Assembly (NCBI RefSeq): GCF_000721175.1
Contig: NZ_JOEZ01000010.1
Coordinates: 1 to 64,000, forward strand
DNA from: Streptomyces anulatus
GTDB lineage: Bacteria > Actinomycetota > Actinomycetes > Streptomycetales > Streptomycetaceae
DNA length: 64,000 nucleotides
Direction: 5' to 3'
Shown here piece by piece: positions 1 to 11,219 of the stretch; positions within the stretch are counted from its first letter, which is position 1; each line of letters opens with the position of its first letter. Both the position numbers and the translations under genes were made by a program. The notes under the pieces are model-generated. The model saw only the letters and a list, made by a program, of their open reading frames with translations. It did not search any database and was not told where the DNA came from.

Positions 1-203
1 GGGGGGGGCGCGGCGGGCGGGCGTGGGGCGCGGGCACGTGTTCGGGCGCGAGTTCGGGCGGATCAGCGCGGCGGCCCGCCGCGTTCCGTGGGCGCGGGAC
101 GCGGTGTCAGGCCGACGAACCGGTCCTCCTCGTCGGTCGTCGCGGCCGGCCGCGTTCCGCGCGCGGGTGGCCGGCGGGAGAGCGTCCGGCAGTTCCGCGT
201 GGA

Positions 204-2399
<2,196 letters not shown>

Positions 2400-2668
2400 C
2401 TGCCGCTTCCCGCCCCCGTCGTTCCCCGCTGCGTCGTTCCCGCTGGTGGTGCTGCACCCTCCCCGGCCCGTCCAGTATGGCTGCCGGTACGCGGAGTGTG
2501 TACGCGGCGGGGCGCTTGTCGGGTCCCGGGCCTGGCATCGCCGTGAGTGGGCGGACCTGCTCCGTCGCGACCCCGCACTCCTTGAGCGCGCCAAGGTGAT
2601 GACACCCCCCACGCAGAAATCTCCGCGCGCCAGGGCCTCGGCGTAGTTGCGTGACGCCCGGTTCGTGA

Positions 2669-2992
2669 TCATCTGAGGCCGAGGAGTGTGAGGGGGCGGT
2701 GGGGGTTGCGGGCGTTGTGGCGGAGGCCGGCCGCGATGTTCTTCGTTCCGGCTGTTCGGAGGGCTCCGATGGCGAGGTTGCGCCAGGTGGCCATCGCGCG
2801 GGGCGCGTTACCGGTGCGCACTTGTGAGGCGTCCTCGGCGAAGGTGGTGTCGCGGACGTGGTGCAGGGCTTCGATCTTCCAGTGGTCTCGGACGAGTTGG
2901 GCGAGCTCAGCCGGGTTGGCCTGCTCGGGCGGTCAGGCTATGAACGGCGTAGACGGTCTTGACGGTGGTCTTGCCGGTCTTGAGGTCGTCCA
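2669..2992 (-). pseudogene. ISAs1-family transposase, C-terminal remnant
   Basis: Reading leftward, the translation contains [18 protein letters not shown] and then, in another frame, [35 protein letters not shown] and a C-terminus TLLGLR followed by a stop. This is the conserved end of ISAs1 (H-repeat) DDE transposases. One extra C near 2930 breaks the frame between the two parts, and the N-terminal two thirds are absent. It lies head to head with a second ISAs1 remnant on the opposite strand. Confidence 0.75.
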
Positions 2993-3039
2993 CGAGATCG
3001 GTGACTCGGATGTCCACCGTCGAGACCCGCAGGCCCAGG

Positions 3040-3672
3040 ATCGGCGACGTCCCTGCATGGGTCTGCCGGGTTCTCGGCTTCCTCACCGACCCGCACTCCC
3101 ACACCCTGCGCCGTCTGCTTGTCCAGCTCGACGGCAAGGCCCTGCGCGGCTCGCGCACCCACGTCACCGGGCACGTCACCCTGCTCGCCGCGATGGACTA
3201 CACCGGTCACGTCCTGGCCCAGCGCCAGGTCGCCGACAAGAGCAACGAGATTCTCGCCTTCCGGCCCCTGCTGGACAGCGTCGACCTGACCGGCACGGTC
3301 ATCACCGCGGACGCGCTGCACACCCAGCACGCTCACGGCACCTACCTCCGCGAGCGCGGTGCCCACTACATCGCCCAGGTCAAGGCCAACCATCCCGGCG
3401 TGTTCGACCGCGTCCGACGCCTGCCCTGGCGAGAGATCACGCTCGACCACTACGACCGTACCCGGGCCCACCACCGCCTGGGGATCCGGCGGCTGAAGAC
3501 CGTGGCCTTCGCCCACCTCGACTACCCCGACGCCCGCCAGGCCCTTCAAGTCGTGCGCTGAAGGAAGGACTTCACCAGCGGAAAGCTCACCATCGAGCGC
3601 GTCTACCTGATCATCGGCCTGCCGCCCGGCGCGGTTGCCGGCGCCCAGATCGCGGACTGGATCAGAGGCCAC
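3040..3672 (+). pseudogene. ISAs1-family transposase, central remnant with internal stop
   Basis: The translation shows the ISAs1 catalytic core: QLDGKALRGSR, LLAAMDYTGHVLAQRQVADK, SNEILAFRPLL, VITADALHTQHAHG and AHYIAQVKANHPGVF. The frame is closed by a TGA at 3559-3561 at a position that is normally Trp in the family (VVR-W-RKD), and homology resumes in the same frame with KLTIERVYLI and IADWIRGH. It ends around 3670, before the usual C-terminal third, and also lacks the N-terminal domain. Inactive. Confidence 0.75.
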
Positions 3673-3969
3673 TGCGCGGCCCCCACAAGGTCGGCGACGC
3701 GTAGCAGAAAGAGAACCAGGCATCTTCCCGGCCGCCGGCTTGGCCGGGTGAACCCGCCGGCGGGTCGCCACCCTGAATCGTGGTGCGCCTGATTTCGGGG
3801 GCCACGAACAGGGTGAACCGAGGGTGAGGAACGCGGCGCCGATGGTGGCCGGAAGCAGCCAGATACTGCCGTACGGCCGGCATGCACCTCCACAAGCATG
3901 CCGATGCGGCCCCTGCCGCCCCGGCATCACAGCACCGTTGGCGTCGCCGGCCAATACGCGCACCATCCG
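3673..3969. other. Gap with no recognisable gene
   Basis: About 300 bases between the transposase remnant and the DUF2087 gene. Leftward translation gives a hydrophobic patch (IWLLPATIGAAFLTLGSP) that could be the ghost of a membrane segment, but no start, ribosome site or family is supportable. It is probably debris like its left neighbour. Confidence 0.4.
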
Positions 3970-4506
3970 TCAGACGCGCTCGTAGGTGGTGCCGGACTCG
4001 TTTCTGCGCAGCAGACCCTCGTCCACGAGGGCACGGCGCAGGCTCACCCAGTCGTCGAACCATTCGCCGCAGATCGCGTTGACCTTGGCCTCGGAGTACG
4101 TCACGCCAGGCTCGAACGAGTCCTTCACAACGGCCAGAACACGGCTGCGTACCTCCGCCTTGCCCGGAACGGACGTGAGCCGGCCACGGCGGAAGTAGGA
4201 GCCCGCCCCGTCTCCGCCGCCCCGACCGGAGACCCTGACCTCGGCCTGGACTGCGCGCCGGAATGTGTCGTCGAGCAGCGTGTACGTGCGCTTTTCGCTG
4301 TCGAAGGCGGCGATCCGGCCGTCCGTCAACTTCTGCAGGGCCGCGGCAGCGGCCGGTGGGCGGAGCTTGGCCAGTTCGGCGACCTCAGCCACGGAGGTCG
4401 CGCCGAGGGTGAGGGCCGCGTAGGCGGCGCGCCGGTCGGGCTGGGCGAGGAGACCGACCACGTCGCGGCAGGAGGGTGAGTGGTCCTCGGTGGGGGCCGT
4501 GTTCAT
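3970..4506 (-). CDS. DUF2087 domain-containing winged-helix protein
   Basis: 178 aa from the ATG giving MNTAPTEDHSP; an ATG nine bases further upstream is equally possible. The N-terminal part (residues about 15-75) looks like an ArsR-type winged helix (VVGLLAQPDRRAAYAALTLG, then VAELAKLRPPAAAAALQKL). The C-terminal part matches DUF2087, with FRRGRLTSVPGKAEVRSRVL, YSEAKVNAICGEWFDD and SLRRALVDEGLLRR. Proteins of this architecture are putative transcriptional regulators; the target is unknown. It stands alone between two stretches of gene debris. Confidence 0.8.
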   Translation of the reverse strand: MNTAPTEDHSPSCRDVVGLLAQPDRRAAYAALTLGATSVAEVAELAKLRPPAAAAALQKLTDGRIAAFDSEKRTYTLLDDTFRRAVQAEVRVSGRGGGDGAGSYFRRGRLTSVPGKAEVRSRVLAVVKDSFEPGVTYSEAKVNAICGEWFDDWVSLRRALVDEGLLRRNESGTTYERV

Positions 4507-4707
4507 GGCGTCCATTCCGGTTGTCGTTCCGAGCGATCGTCGTTGGAGCCTCGGGCGTCTCTACACATACCGCGATCTCGTGCTGCCGTTGAAGCGGGTT
4601 TACGGTGAACGGTTTCCTTTCAGCCATGCCGTTCGGCACGAGGTCGGCATGCTGAGGGTGAGGGATGCGGAAGGGCCGCCGAGGGCGCCCTCTCTACTAA
4701 CAAGGGC

Positions 4708-4914
4708 TCAAGCGGCCCGGCCTCCCACGCGCGGGTCGACCGGTGTGAGAACTCCGAGCCGGTTCTCGATCGCCTGGGCCGCCTCCAGGCACAGGTCCTC
4801 CCGGAACGCGCGCCCGACGATCTGCACTCCGCAGGGGAGCCCCTCGACCACGCCTGTCGGTACGGCCACGCCGGGCACGCCCACGAAGCTGGTCACGGTG
4901 CACAGGCGCATCCC
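4708..4914 (-). pseudogene. Amidase (GatA-like), C-terminal fragment
   Basis: Leftward translation gives FVGVPGVAVPTG, LPCGVQIVGRAFREDLCLEA and AIENRLGVLTPVDPRVG, the characteristic end of amidase-signature enzymes (GatA and related amidases). The Ser-Ser-Lys catalytic core is absent: upstream of about 4914 the homology stops and a recombinase fragment follows. Only about 68 residues of a protein normally near 470 remain. Confidence 0.7.
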
Positions 4915-4985
4915 CGCCCCGACCCGGTCCCGGCCTGCCCTGTCCCGCGACTCCAGCCCCGGCTCGACCGGTGGCTCGGTGAACG

Positions 4986-5241
4986 ACGGGGCAGGAGCCG
5001 GGCAGTGCCGGCGTCCCAGTAGACCGTCTCCAGCACGACGTCCTCGCGCGCTTGGCCGCGGCGGCGGGCCTTGATCCGGGCGCCCTTGGCTTTGACCGGG
5101 CAGCGGCGCCCGGAGAAGTCCAGGCCCTCGATGTTGACGCCGCGGATCTCGTCGGCCCGCCCGGCGGTCTCGTAGAGCCTCCGCCACAGGGTCTTCTCCC
5201 GCAGGTTCACCTCGCGGCGCGCGATCCGTTTGTGACCTGCA
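4986..5241 (-). pseudogene. Tyrosine recombinase/integrase fragment
   Basis: About 85 residues resemble the start of the catalytic domain of phage-type integrases: [19 protein letters not shown] (with the family's conserved Arg in the ETAxRxxE region), then [19 protein letters not shown] and [15 protein letters not shown]. The HxxR and Tyr boxes are missing. The fragment joins directly to an amidase tail on the same strand, so this is a recombination junction between two broken genes. Confidence 0.6.
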
Positions 5242-5376
5242 CTGATGTCAACGAGCTCAAGCAACAGACGTGCCGGAATCAGAAAGGCGGCGGCAGCGGT
5301 CCCATTTTTTTCAGGCCGGGGAAAGAAGTTGGTGTCCTCGTCTCCAAGAACCGGGGCGAAGCCTAGCCCGGCGGGC

Positions 5377-5408
5377 GTGTGGCAGGGGCCGATCGGCCCC
5401 TGCCACAC
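5377..5408. promoter_or_regulatory. Perfect 32-bp palindrome containing a candidate DevR/OsdR box
   Basis: Sixteen bases and their exact reverse complement meet at 5392/5393 with no loop. The centre, 5385-5400, reads GGGGCCGATCGGCCCC, the most symmetric copy of a motif found five more times up to 25315. It lies just before, and overlaps the first codons of, a CBS-BON reading frame. The lack of a loop and of a T-run argues for an operator rather than a terminator. Confidence 0.6.
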
Positions 5409-5909
5409 CGGGTGCTCGCGGGCGAAGGACGCGTCGTCGGAGTGGTCTCGGAGGCGGATCTGCTTCCCAAGGAAGCACTGCACGAGGGTGGTCCACCTGC
5501 GGCCGTGCGACTCGACGAAGCTTTCAGGGCCGCTGCGGTGCTGGTGGAAGACCTCATGTCCAGCCCGGCCGTCACCGTTCATCCGGACGCCACGATGGCC
5601 GAAGCAGCCCGCATCATGGCGCGCAGAGACGTCAAACGTCTCCCCGTAGTCAACTCCGAGGGCCTCTTGGAGGGAGTGGTCAGCCGAGGCGACCTGCTCA
5701 AGGTCTTCCTCAGACCGGATGAGGACCTCCTCGCCGAGATCAGGGGTGAGGTACTCGGACCGATAGCTCCACCGGCTCTCGACGCCGCGGTGGAGCAGGG
5801 CGTGGTCACTCTGAAGGGCTCTCTGGCGGACCGTTCCATGGTGCAGCTCCTGGCCGACGCCGTTCGGGCGGTCGAAGGAGTGGTGGACGTGCGAATGGAC
5901 CTCGGGTAG
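5379..5909 (+). CDS. CBS-BON domain protein, N-terminally truncated
   Basis: 176 aa in the longest frame, from a GTG inside the palindrome; a true start is uncertain. Recognisable sequence begins mid-way through the first CBS domain ([14 protein letters not shown]), followed by a complete second CBS motif ([40 protein letters not shown]) and a BON domain ([20 protein letters not shown]). Intact relatives, such as the protein at 11762, have two CBS motifs plus BON in about 206-240 aa, so the first 40 or so residues are gone. CBS pairs bind adenosyl ligands and BON may bind membrane or phospholipid. Probably a damaged gene; expression is uncertain. Confidence 0.65.
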   Translation: MAGADRPLPHRVLAGEGRVVGVVSEADLLPKEALHEGGPPAAVRLDEAFRAAAVLVEDLMSSPAVTVHPDATMAEAARIMARRDVKRLPVVNSEGLLEGVVSRGDLLKVFLRPDEDLLAEIRGEVLGPIAPPALDAAVEQGVVTLKGSLADRSMVQLLADAVRAVEGVVDVRMDLG

Positions 5910-6028
5910 CCGCATTCCCTCCGTGGCGGTGACCTCGATGGGCCGATCCACCACATGCACAGGGACCGGCACCCTGGGACAGTGTCCGGTAGGGGCGCAA
6001 CAGACGCATCCGACAGCAAGGACCGCAG

Positions 6029-6727
6029 ATGAGCGATACACGGACTGACACCGCCGCCGCCGTGTCGCGCATTTTCCTGCTGGACGACCACGAGGTCGTT
6101 CGCCGCGGGATACGGGACCTCCTGGAGGCCGAGCAGGATCTCGTCGTCATCGGCGAGGCGTCGACGGCTGATCAAGCCCTCGCCCGCGGACCGGCGCTGC
6201 GACCCGACGTGGCGGTGCTCGATGTCAGGCTGCCCGACGGGAACGGCATCACCGTGTGCCGGGAACTGCGATCACGCATGCCCGATCTCGCGTGCCTGAT
6301 ACTCACCTCGTTCGACGACGACGACGCTCTGCTCGACGCCATCATGGCGGGCGCGGCCGGATACGTGCTCAAGCAGATCAACGGTTCGGACCTGGTGTCG
6401 GCCGTACGGACCGTGGCATCGGGCCGGTCGATGCTCGACCCGTCGACCACGGCCAGGCTCATGCGGTCCCTGCGCGAGGCCGAGACCGAGGCCGACTCAC
6501 CCCCGCAGGACGAGAGGCTCGCGGTCCTCTCCGAGCGCGAGCGTTCCGTTCTCGATCTCATCGGCGAGGGCCTGACCAACCGGCAGATCGCCAAGCGGCT
6601 CTACCTGTCGGAGAAGACCGTCAAGAACCACATTTCCCGCCTGCTCGGGAAGCTCGGGGTGGAGCGGCGGGTGCAGGCAGCCGTGATTGCGGCCGAGGTC
6701 CGGGAGCACCGGCAGCACGAGCGGTGA
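6029..6727 (+). CDS. NarL/FixJ-family response regulator, DevR/OsdR-like
   Basis: 232 aa. The receiver domain (residues about 12-130) has the acidic pair in [12 protein letters not shown], the phospho-acceptor Asp in [13 protein letters not shown], the Thr/Ser switch in LILTSFDDD and the Lys in [10 protein letters not shown]. The C-terminal LuxR-type helix-turn-helix is clear: [20 protein letters not shown], then [20 protein letters not shown]. Its partner is very likely the convergent histidine kinase that ends 37 bp away. Family and context (stress proteins, nitroreductase, CBS proteins) match the hypoxia/NO regulators DevR (DosR) of mycobacteria and OsdR of streptomycetes. It is the likely reader of the palindromes in this island. 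Confidence 0.9.
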   Translation: MSDTRTDTAAAVSRIFLLDDHEVVRRGIRDLLEAEQDLVVIGEASTADQALARGPALRPDVAVLDVRLPDGNGITVCRELRSRMPDLACLILTSFDDDDALLDAIMAGAAGYVLKQINGSDLVSAVRTVASGRSMLDPSTTARLMRSLREAETEADSPPQDERLAVLSERERSVLDLIGEGLTNRQIAKRLYLSEKTVKNHISRLLGKLGVERRVQAAVIAAEVREHRQHER

Positions 6728-6763
6728 GTGCGCGCGCTGCGCTTCGACGAGAGGCGACGTGAG

Positions 6764-8500
6764 TCAGTCAGGTGCGGCCGGAGTGAGAGGTACCCGCCAT
6801 TCCAGCACTGTGCCGCTCCGTGGATGTGGCTTCGTGCGAAGGGACAGAGTGCCTCCCAGCCGCTCGGCCCGCTCCGTGAGGTTCCGGATACCGCTGCGCC
6901 TGCCTCCTTCCGGCGCACACAGACCGACCCCGTCATCGCTCGTCGTCACTGTGAGGACGCCGTCGTCGGCGATGACCGAGACCTCGGCCCGCCGGGCCCG
7001 TGCGTGCCGGGCGACATTACTGAGGGCTTCGCCGACAACCGCGACCGCGTGATCGGCCACCAACCGGGGCACGTCGGTGTCGATCAGCCCCTCCATACGG
7101 AGGGCGGGCGTGAATCCGAGCGCGGGCGTGGCAGCGTCCACCGCCTGGACCACTCGGGAACGGAGTTTCGGCCCCTGCCCCGGTGTCTCCTGCTCCCTGA
7201 GACCGAAAATGGTGGTACGGATGATCTTGATGGTGGAGTCCAGATCATCAATGGCACGGTCCAGCTTCTCGGCCGCTTCCAGGTGCTCCACCAAGGGACG
7301 GGCGCTCTGCAGCGTCATTCCGGTGGCGAACAGCCGCTGGATGGCCAAGTCGTGCAGGTCTCGGGCGATCCGCTCACGATCGGCCAGCAGGCTCATCCGC
7401 TCGGAGTCGCTGCGGTGGTCGGCCAGTTCGAACGCCAGCGCTGCCTGCCCGGCGAAACCGGGCAGTGCAGTGATCTCCGCGCTCACGAACGCCACCCTGT
7501 CCCGGACGCGCGCGAGGATCATGACCCCGCTCAGCCGTTCCTTGGTCCCCACCGTGACAGCCACCGCCGGCCCGAAACCGTCCCACCGCTCGCGCTGCAC
7601 CTGCACCCGTGGGTCGCTGCTGACATCCGCCACCGTGACCAGGCCGTCTTCGGCGAGCGCCGCGGCGGCAAGCGTGCCTCGACTGGTCGGGGAGACGACG
7701 CCCCGATGACACTCCGCCTTCTCCCCCAGAGCCAGCGAGCCGGTCATCTCGCCGCCCGGGCCGATGAGGTGGAAGACCCCAAGGTCCGCCCCCGCTATCT
7801 CGACAGCCTGTCCCAGCATGCCTTCGAGAACCTCCGACTCGGCCTCACCCGACAGCAGAGCACTGGTGAGTCCGGAACTGGCGGCGAGCCATCGCTCCCT
7901 GATCCGCCCTTCTTCGTAGAGGCGGGCGTTCTCGACGGCGATCCCGGCTGCGACGGCCAGGGTCGAGACGACAGCCTCGTCCTCCGCGTCGAAATCAGCC
8001 GCCCCACGCTTCTGTGTGAGATACAGATGGCCGAACACCTCGTCGCGCACGCGGATGGGCACTCCCAGGAAGGAGTGCATCGGCGGATGGTGGGGCGGGA
8101 ATCCCGCCGAGGCCGGATGACCGGAGAGCTCGGACAGTCTCAGCGGTTCCGGGTGTCGGATCAACTCGCCCAGAAGGCCGTGGCCGGTGGGGAGGCCGCC
8201 GATCTGTCGCCGTGTCCCGTCGCCGATGCCGACCGGAAGGAACTCGGCGAGGTTCTGGTCGCTCCCCACTGCGCCGAGGGCTCCGTATTCGGCGTCGACG
8301 AGGGATACGGCGGATTCGACGACATCGCGCAACACCTGGGGCAGGGCCAGCTCCCGCCCCACCGACATGACAGCGTCGAGAAGGCCGTTCAACCGGTCCT
8401 GGGCTCCCCGGACCTGGCCGACGTGCACCTGAAGCTCGTCGAGCAGCTCGTCACGTCTCAACCGCGGGAGCCGGTGATCGTCGTTACCGACACCGCCCAT
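6764..8500 (-). CDS. Double-GAF sensor histidine kinase, DevS/DosT/OsdK-like
   Basis: 578 aa, no transmembrane segment, so a cytosolic sensor. GAF-A spans about residues 60-195 and GAF-B about 215-360; HisKA_3 follows with the phospho-His in ERIARDLHDLAIQRLFATGM, then a HATPase_c domain (GEALSNVARHA, DDGVGL, GIRNLTERAERLGG). GAF-A contains HPASAGFPPHHPPMHSFLGV, closely resembling the stretch of mycobacterial DevS that carries the proximal heme ligand. That suggests heme-based O2/NO/CO sensing (inference). It is convergent with the regulator at 6029 and should phosphorylate it. Some streptomycete homologues may use other cofactors. Confidence 0.88.
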   Translation of the reverse strand: MGGVGNDDHRLPRLRRDELLDELQVHVGQVRGAQDRLNGLLDAVMSVGRELALPQVLRDVVESAVSLVDAEYGALGAVGSDQNLAEFLPVGIGDGTRRQIGGLPTGHGLLGELIRHPEPLRLSELSGHPASAGFPPHHPPMHSFLGVPIRVRDEVFGHLYLTQKRGAADFDAEDEAVVSTLAVAAGIAVENARLYEEGRIRERWLAASSGLTSALLSGEAESEVLEGMLGQAVEIAGADLGVFHLIGPGGEMTGSLALGEKAECHRGVVSPTSRGTLAAAALAEDGLVTVADVSSDPRVQVQRERWDGFGPAVAVTVGTKERLSGVMILARVRDRVAFVSAEITALPGFAGQAALAFELADHRSDSERMSLLADRERIARDLHDLAIQRLFATGMTLQSARPLVEHLEAAEKLDRAIDDLDSTIKIIRTTIFGLREQETPGQGPKLRSRVVQAVDAATPALGFTPALRMEGLIDTDVPRLVADHAVAVVGEALSNVARHARARRAEVSVIADDGVLTVTTSDDGVGLCAPEGGRRSGIRNLTERAERLGGTLSLRTKPHPRSGTVLEWRVPLTPAAPD

Positions 8501-8560
8501 GGAGCACCTCCGACGGCCGCGAGAAGCGACGTACGCGCATGAACGCGATGCGGTTCCAAT

Positions 8561-11209
8561 CTAACCCGCGGCATCGATCGCCTCATGTCGGGCGAAGTCG
8601 GCACCGCGTTCGTGGAGGTGACGGGGGTTCCCGGGACGGAAGGTGGCACGCGCGAGCCTGGCCGCGAGGAATCCGGCCGGGGCGCAGGCAATGGCCAGGC
8701 CGGCGGCCCTCCACCCCAAGGGCTCGGTGTCCAGTACGGCGCCCAGCGGCGGGAAGTAGAGAGCAGCCGCCGCCAGCAGGGCGGAGGCCAGGACGGAGGC
8801 CAGGAGGAACGGGTTGTCCAACGTCATCGGCCGATCCCGGAGGCCGAGGACCACTCCCAGCTGGGCGGCGAGAAGGGCCAGGAAGAGGACGCTCTGCCAC
8901 GGCTCGTCCCATGCCTGAGCTGCCAGACCTGCACCGAGACTGACAACTGTGACGACAGTCGCTGTCAGCAGCAACTGCTGCCAGGCGCCCCCTCCCAGAA
9001 TGTGCTGATCCGCGCGACGCGGGGGGCGGTGCATCACACCCGGGGAAGCCGGCTCCGCTCCCATGGCCACGCCGGTCAGCCCGTGGGTCAGGAGGTTGAT
9101 CCAGAGGATCTGTCCGGCACGCAGGGGCAGGGGGAGGCCCAGGAGCGGGCCGATCAGCATGACGAGAATCTCCGCCGCACCGCCCGCCATGCCGTAGACG
9201 AGGAAGCGCCGGATGTTGTCGAACACCCTGCGTCCCTCCTCGATCGCGGCGACCACGGTCGACAGTTCGTCGTCCGTGAGCACCAGGTCAGCCGCCTGGC
9301 GGGCGACCTCGGTGCCCCGGCCGCCCATGGCGATGCCGATGTCGGCCTGGTGGAGTGCCGGGCCGTCGTTGACGCCGTCGCCGGTCATCGCGGTGATCGC
9401 GCCGCGGGCGCGCCAGGCGGCCACGATGTCGAGCTTCTGCTGCGGGTCCGTCCTGGCGAACACCCGCACCGCCGTGAGGTCGGGAACGCGGCCCGCTGCC
9501 ACGTCCTCGCCGGTGACGACGCGGTCGGCGGTGGAGTGCGGGCCGAGCAGTTCGACGCGGTCGGCCACGGCACTCGCTGTAGCGGGGTGATCACCGGTGA
9601 CGAGTATCGGTGTGATCCCCGCGGCCCTGCACGAAGCCAGCGTGGCAGCAGCGCGTGGTTTCGGTGGGTCACTCAGTGCCACGAGGCCCAGAAGCCTCAG
9701 ACCTGACTCCCCGGCCGTGACCGGTCTGGGCGTCTCCTGACGCAGACCGGAGGCGACAGCCAGCACGCGATGGCCGCCCGCCGCGAACCGTGCCGCTTCC
9801 GCACGGGCGAGACGTAGCGTCTCCGCGGAGTCGGTGAGGACCGACGGAGCAAGGACGGCTTCGGGAGCACCTTTCAGGCATACCAGGACGCCACCAGAGG
9901 GCACCGCATGGACGGTGGTCATCCTCCTGCGGAGGCTGTCGAACGGAGCTTCCGCGACTCTGGGATGGGTGGAGGCCAGCTCCGCGAGGTCCGGACACCC
10001 CACCTTGACGGCCGCCGTGAGGAGAGCGCCCTCCATGGGGTCGCCGAGGGCCTCCCAGCGGCTGTCGGGTGACGCGGACGGCGGGGGCCGTAGGGCGGCG
10101 TCGTTGCACAGGGCCGCCGCTGTGAGCACTTCCTGTGCGGAATGCCGTTCCGCGGGACCTGCGGGCCGTCCTTCGGTCAGCGCGTCCCCCTCCGGTTCGT
10201 AGCCGACTCCTTGGAGTTCGACAGTGGTCCGGGGTGTCCAGACGTACTGCACGACCATGCGCCCCTCGGTCAGCGTGCCGGTCTTGTCGGTGGCGAGCAC
10301 GGATACCGAGCCGAGCGTCTCCACCGCGGGGAGCCGACGCACCAGCGCATGACGAGCTGCCATACGCCGGGCACCGAGAGCCAGGGCCAGGGTGACGACG
10401 GCGGGAAGTGATTCCGGCACCGCGGCAACAGCGAGACTGATGGCGGTCACCGCCATGGTTCCCAGGGGCAGCCCCCGCACGAGCCCCTGTGCGAGAACCA
10501 GGGCACACAGGACCAGCGTCACAGCCGCGAGCACGCGCCCCAGAGAGGCCAGCCGCAGTTGGAGAGGCGTGGGCTTGCGGCGGTCGTCGAGAAGGGCGGC
10601 GATACGGCCGAGGGCGGCGGCTCCCCCGGTGGCGGTAACGGTCGCGACCCCCCTGCCACGGACGACGACGGTTCCGGCTTGCAGCGACGCGGCCCTGTCC
10701 TTGTCCACGGGAACGGACTCTCCGGTGAGCATGGATTCGTCGACCAACAGCGCAGCCGCTTCGTCGATCGCGGCGTCTGCGGCGATGATGTCCCCCTCCG
10801 CCAGCAGGAGAACATCTCCGGGCACGACGGTGGCGGCCGGGACGTCGCGGTCCGTTCCTTCTCTGCGGACCCGGGCGTGTGGCGCGGACAGCGCGGACAG
10901 TGCCGCAACGGCGTTGTCGGCTCGTATCTCCTGAGCGACACCCACGGTGGTGTTGACCACGATGACGAGTCCGATGACCACGGAATCGGCGTGATCACCG
11001 ATCGCCAGGGTGAGGGCGACGGCTGCGATCAGCACCGTCATCAGCGGGTCTCCGAGCTGGGCGAGCACTCTGGAGTACAGCGGGCGCGCCCTTCGGACGG
11101 CGATTTCGTTCCGTCCCGCCTCGGCGAGTCGACGGGCGGCCTCGGCCTGGGTGAGCCCTGGCATCCGGCGGCGAGGGCCGCCGCCTGTCTCACCTTCCGC
11201 AGGAGACAT
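8561..11209 (-). CDS. Cation-transporting P2-type ATPase (CtpF-like)
   Basis: 882 aa membrane pump. It shows the actuator motif MLTGESVPV, the phosphorylation site LATDKTGTLTEG, the ion-site helix AAVPESLPAVVTLAL with the PES(L)P motif of Ca/Na/K-type pumps, nucleotide-binding KGAPEAVLA and the hinge AMTGDGVNDGPALHQAD. Six C-terminal membrane helices are complete. The ATG giving MSPAEG is chosen because it follows 10 nt behind the stop of the upstream USP remnant, with GAAGGTGAGAC-like purines nearby; upstream extension would overlap that gene. In mycobacteria, the related pump CtpF belongs to the dormancy regulon. The transported ion cannot be read from sequence. Confidence 0.9.
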   Translation of the reverse strand: MSPAEGETGGGPRRRMPGLTQAEAARRLAEAGRNEIAVRRARPLYSRVLAQLGDPLMTVLIAAVALTLAIGDHADSVVIGLVIVVNTTVGVAQEIRADNAVAALSALSAPHARVRREGTDRDVPAATVVPGDVLLLAEGDIIAADAAIDEAAALLVDESMLTGESVPVDKDRAASLQAGTVVVRGRGVATVTATGGAAALGRIAALLDDRRKPTPLQLRLASLGRVLAAVTLVLCALVLAQGLVRGLPLGTMAVTAISLAVAAVPESLPAVVTLALALGARRMAARHALVRRLPAVETLGSVSVLATDKTGTLTEGRMVVQYVWTPRTTVELQGVGYEPEGDALTEGRPAGPAERHSAQEVLTAAALCNDAALRPPPSASPDSRWEALGDPMEGALLTAAVKVGCPDLAELASTHPRVAEAPFDSLRRRMTTVHAVPSGGVLVCLKGAPEAVLAPSVLTDSAETLRLARAEAARFAAGGHRVLAVASGLRQETPRPVTAGESGLRLLGLVALSDPPKPRAAATLASCRAAGITPILVTGDHPATASAVADRVELLGPHSTADRVVTGEDVAAGRVPDLTAVRVFARTDPQQKLDIVAAWRARGAITAMTGDGVNDGPALHQADIGIAMGGRGTEVARQAADLVLTDDELSTVVAAIEEGRRVFDNIRRFLVYGMAGGAAEILVMLIGPLLGLPLPLRAGQILWINLLTHGLTGVAMGAEPASPGVMHRPPRRADQHILGGGAWQQLLLTATVVTVVSLGAGLAAQAWDEPWQSVLFLALLAAQLGVVLGLRDRPMTLDNPFLLASVLASALLAAAALYFPPLGAVLDTEPLGWRAAGLAIACAPAGFLAARLARATFRPGNPRHLHERGADFARHEAIDAAG

Positions 11210-11219
11210 CACGGCCGGC

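Noticed and set aside
1..203. Possible 3' end of another gene at the left edge
   Set aside because: No frame shows recognisable protein sequence; the stretch is extremely G-rich.
2938..3966. 342-codon leftward frame across the transposase remnants
   Set aside because: No family motifs; it is the antisense of ISAs1 sequence.
5377..5408. Palindrome as a transcription terminator
   Set aside because: It has no loop, no T-run, and shares its core with five other sites located in promoter regions.
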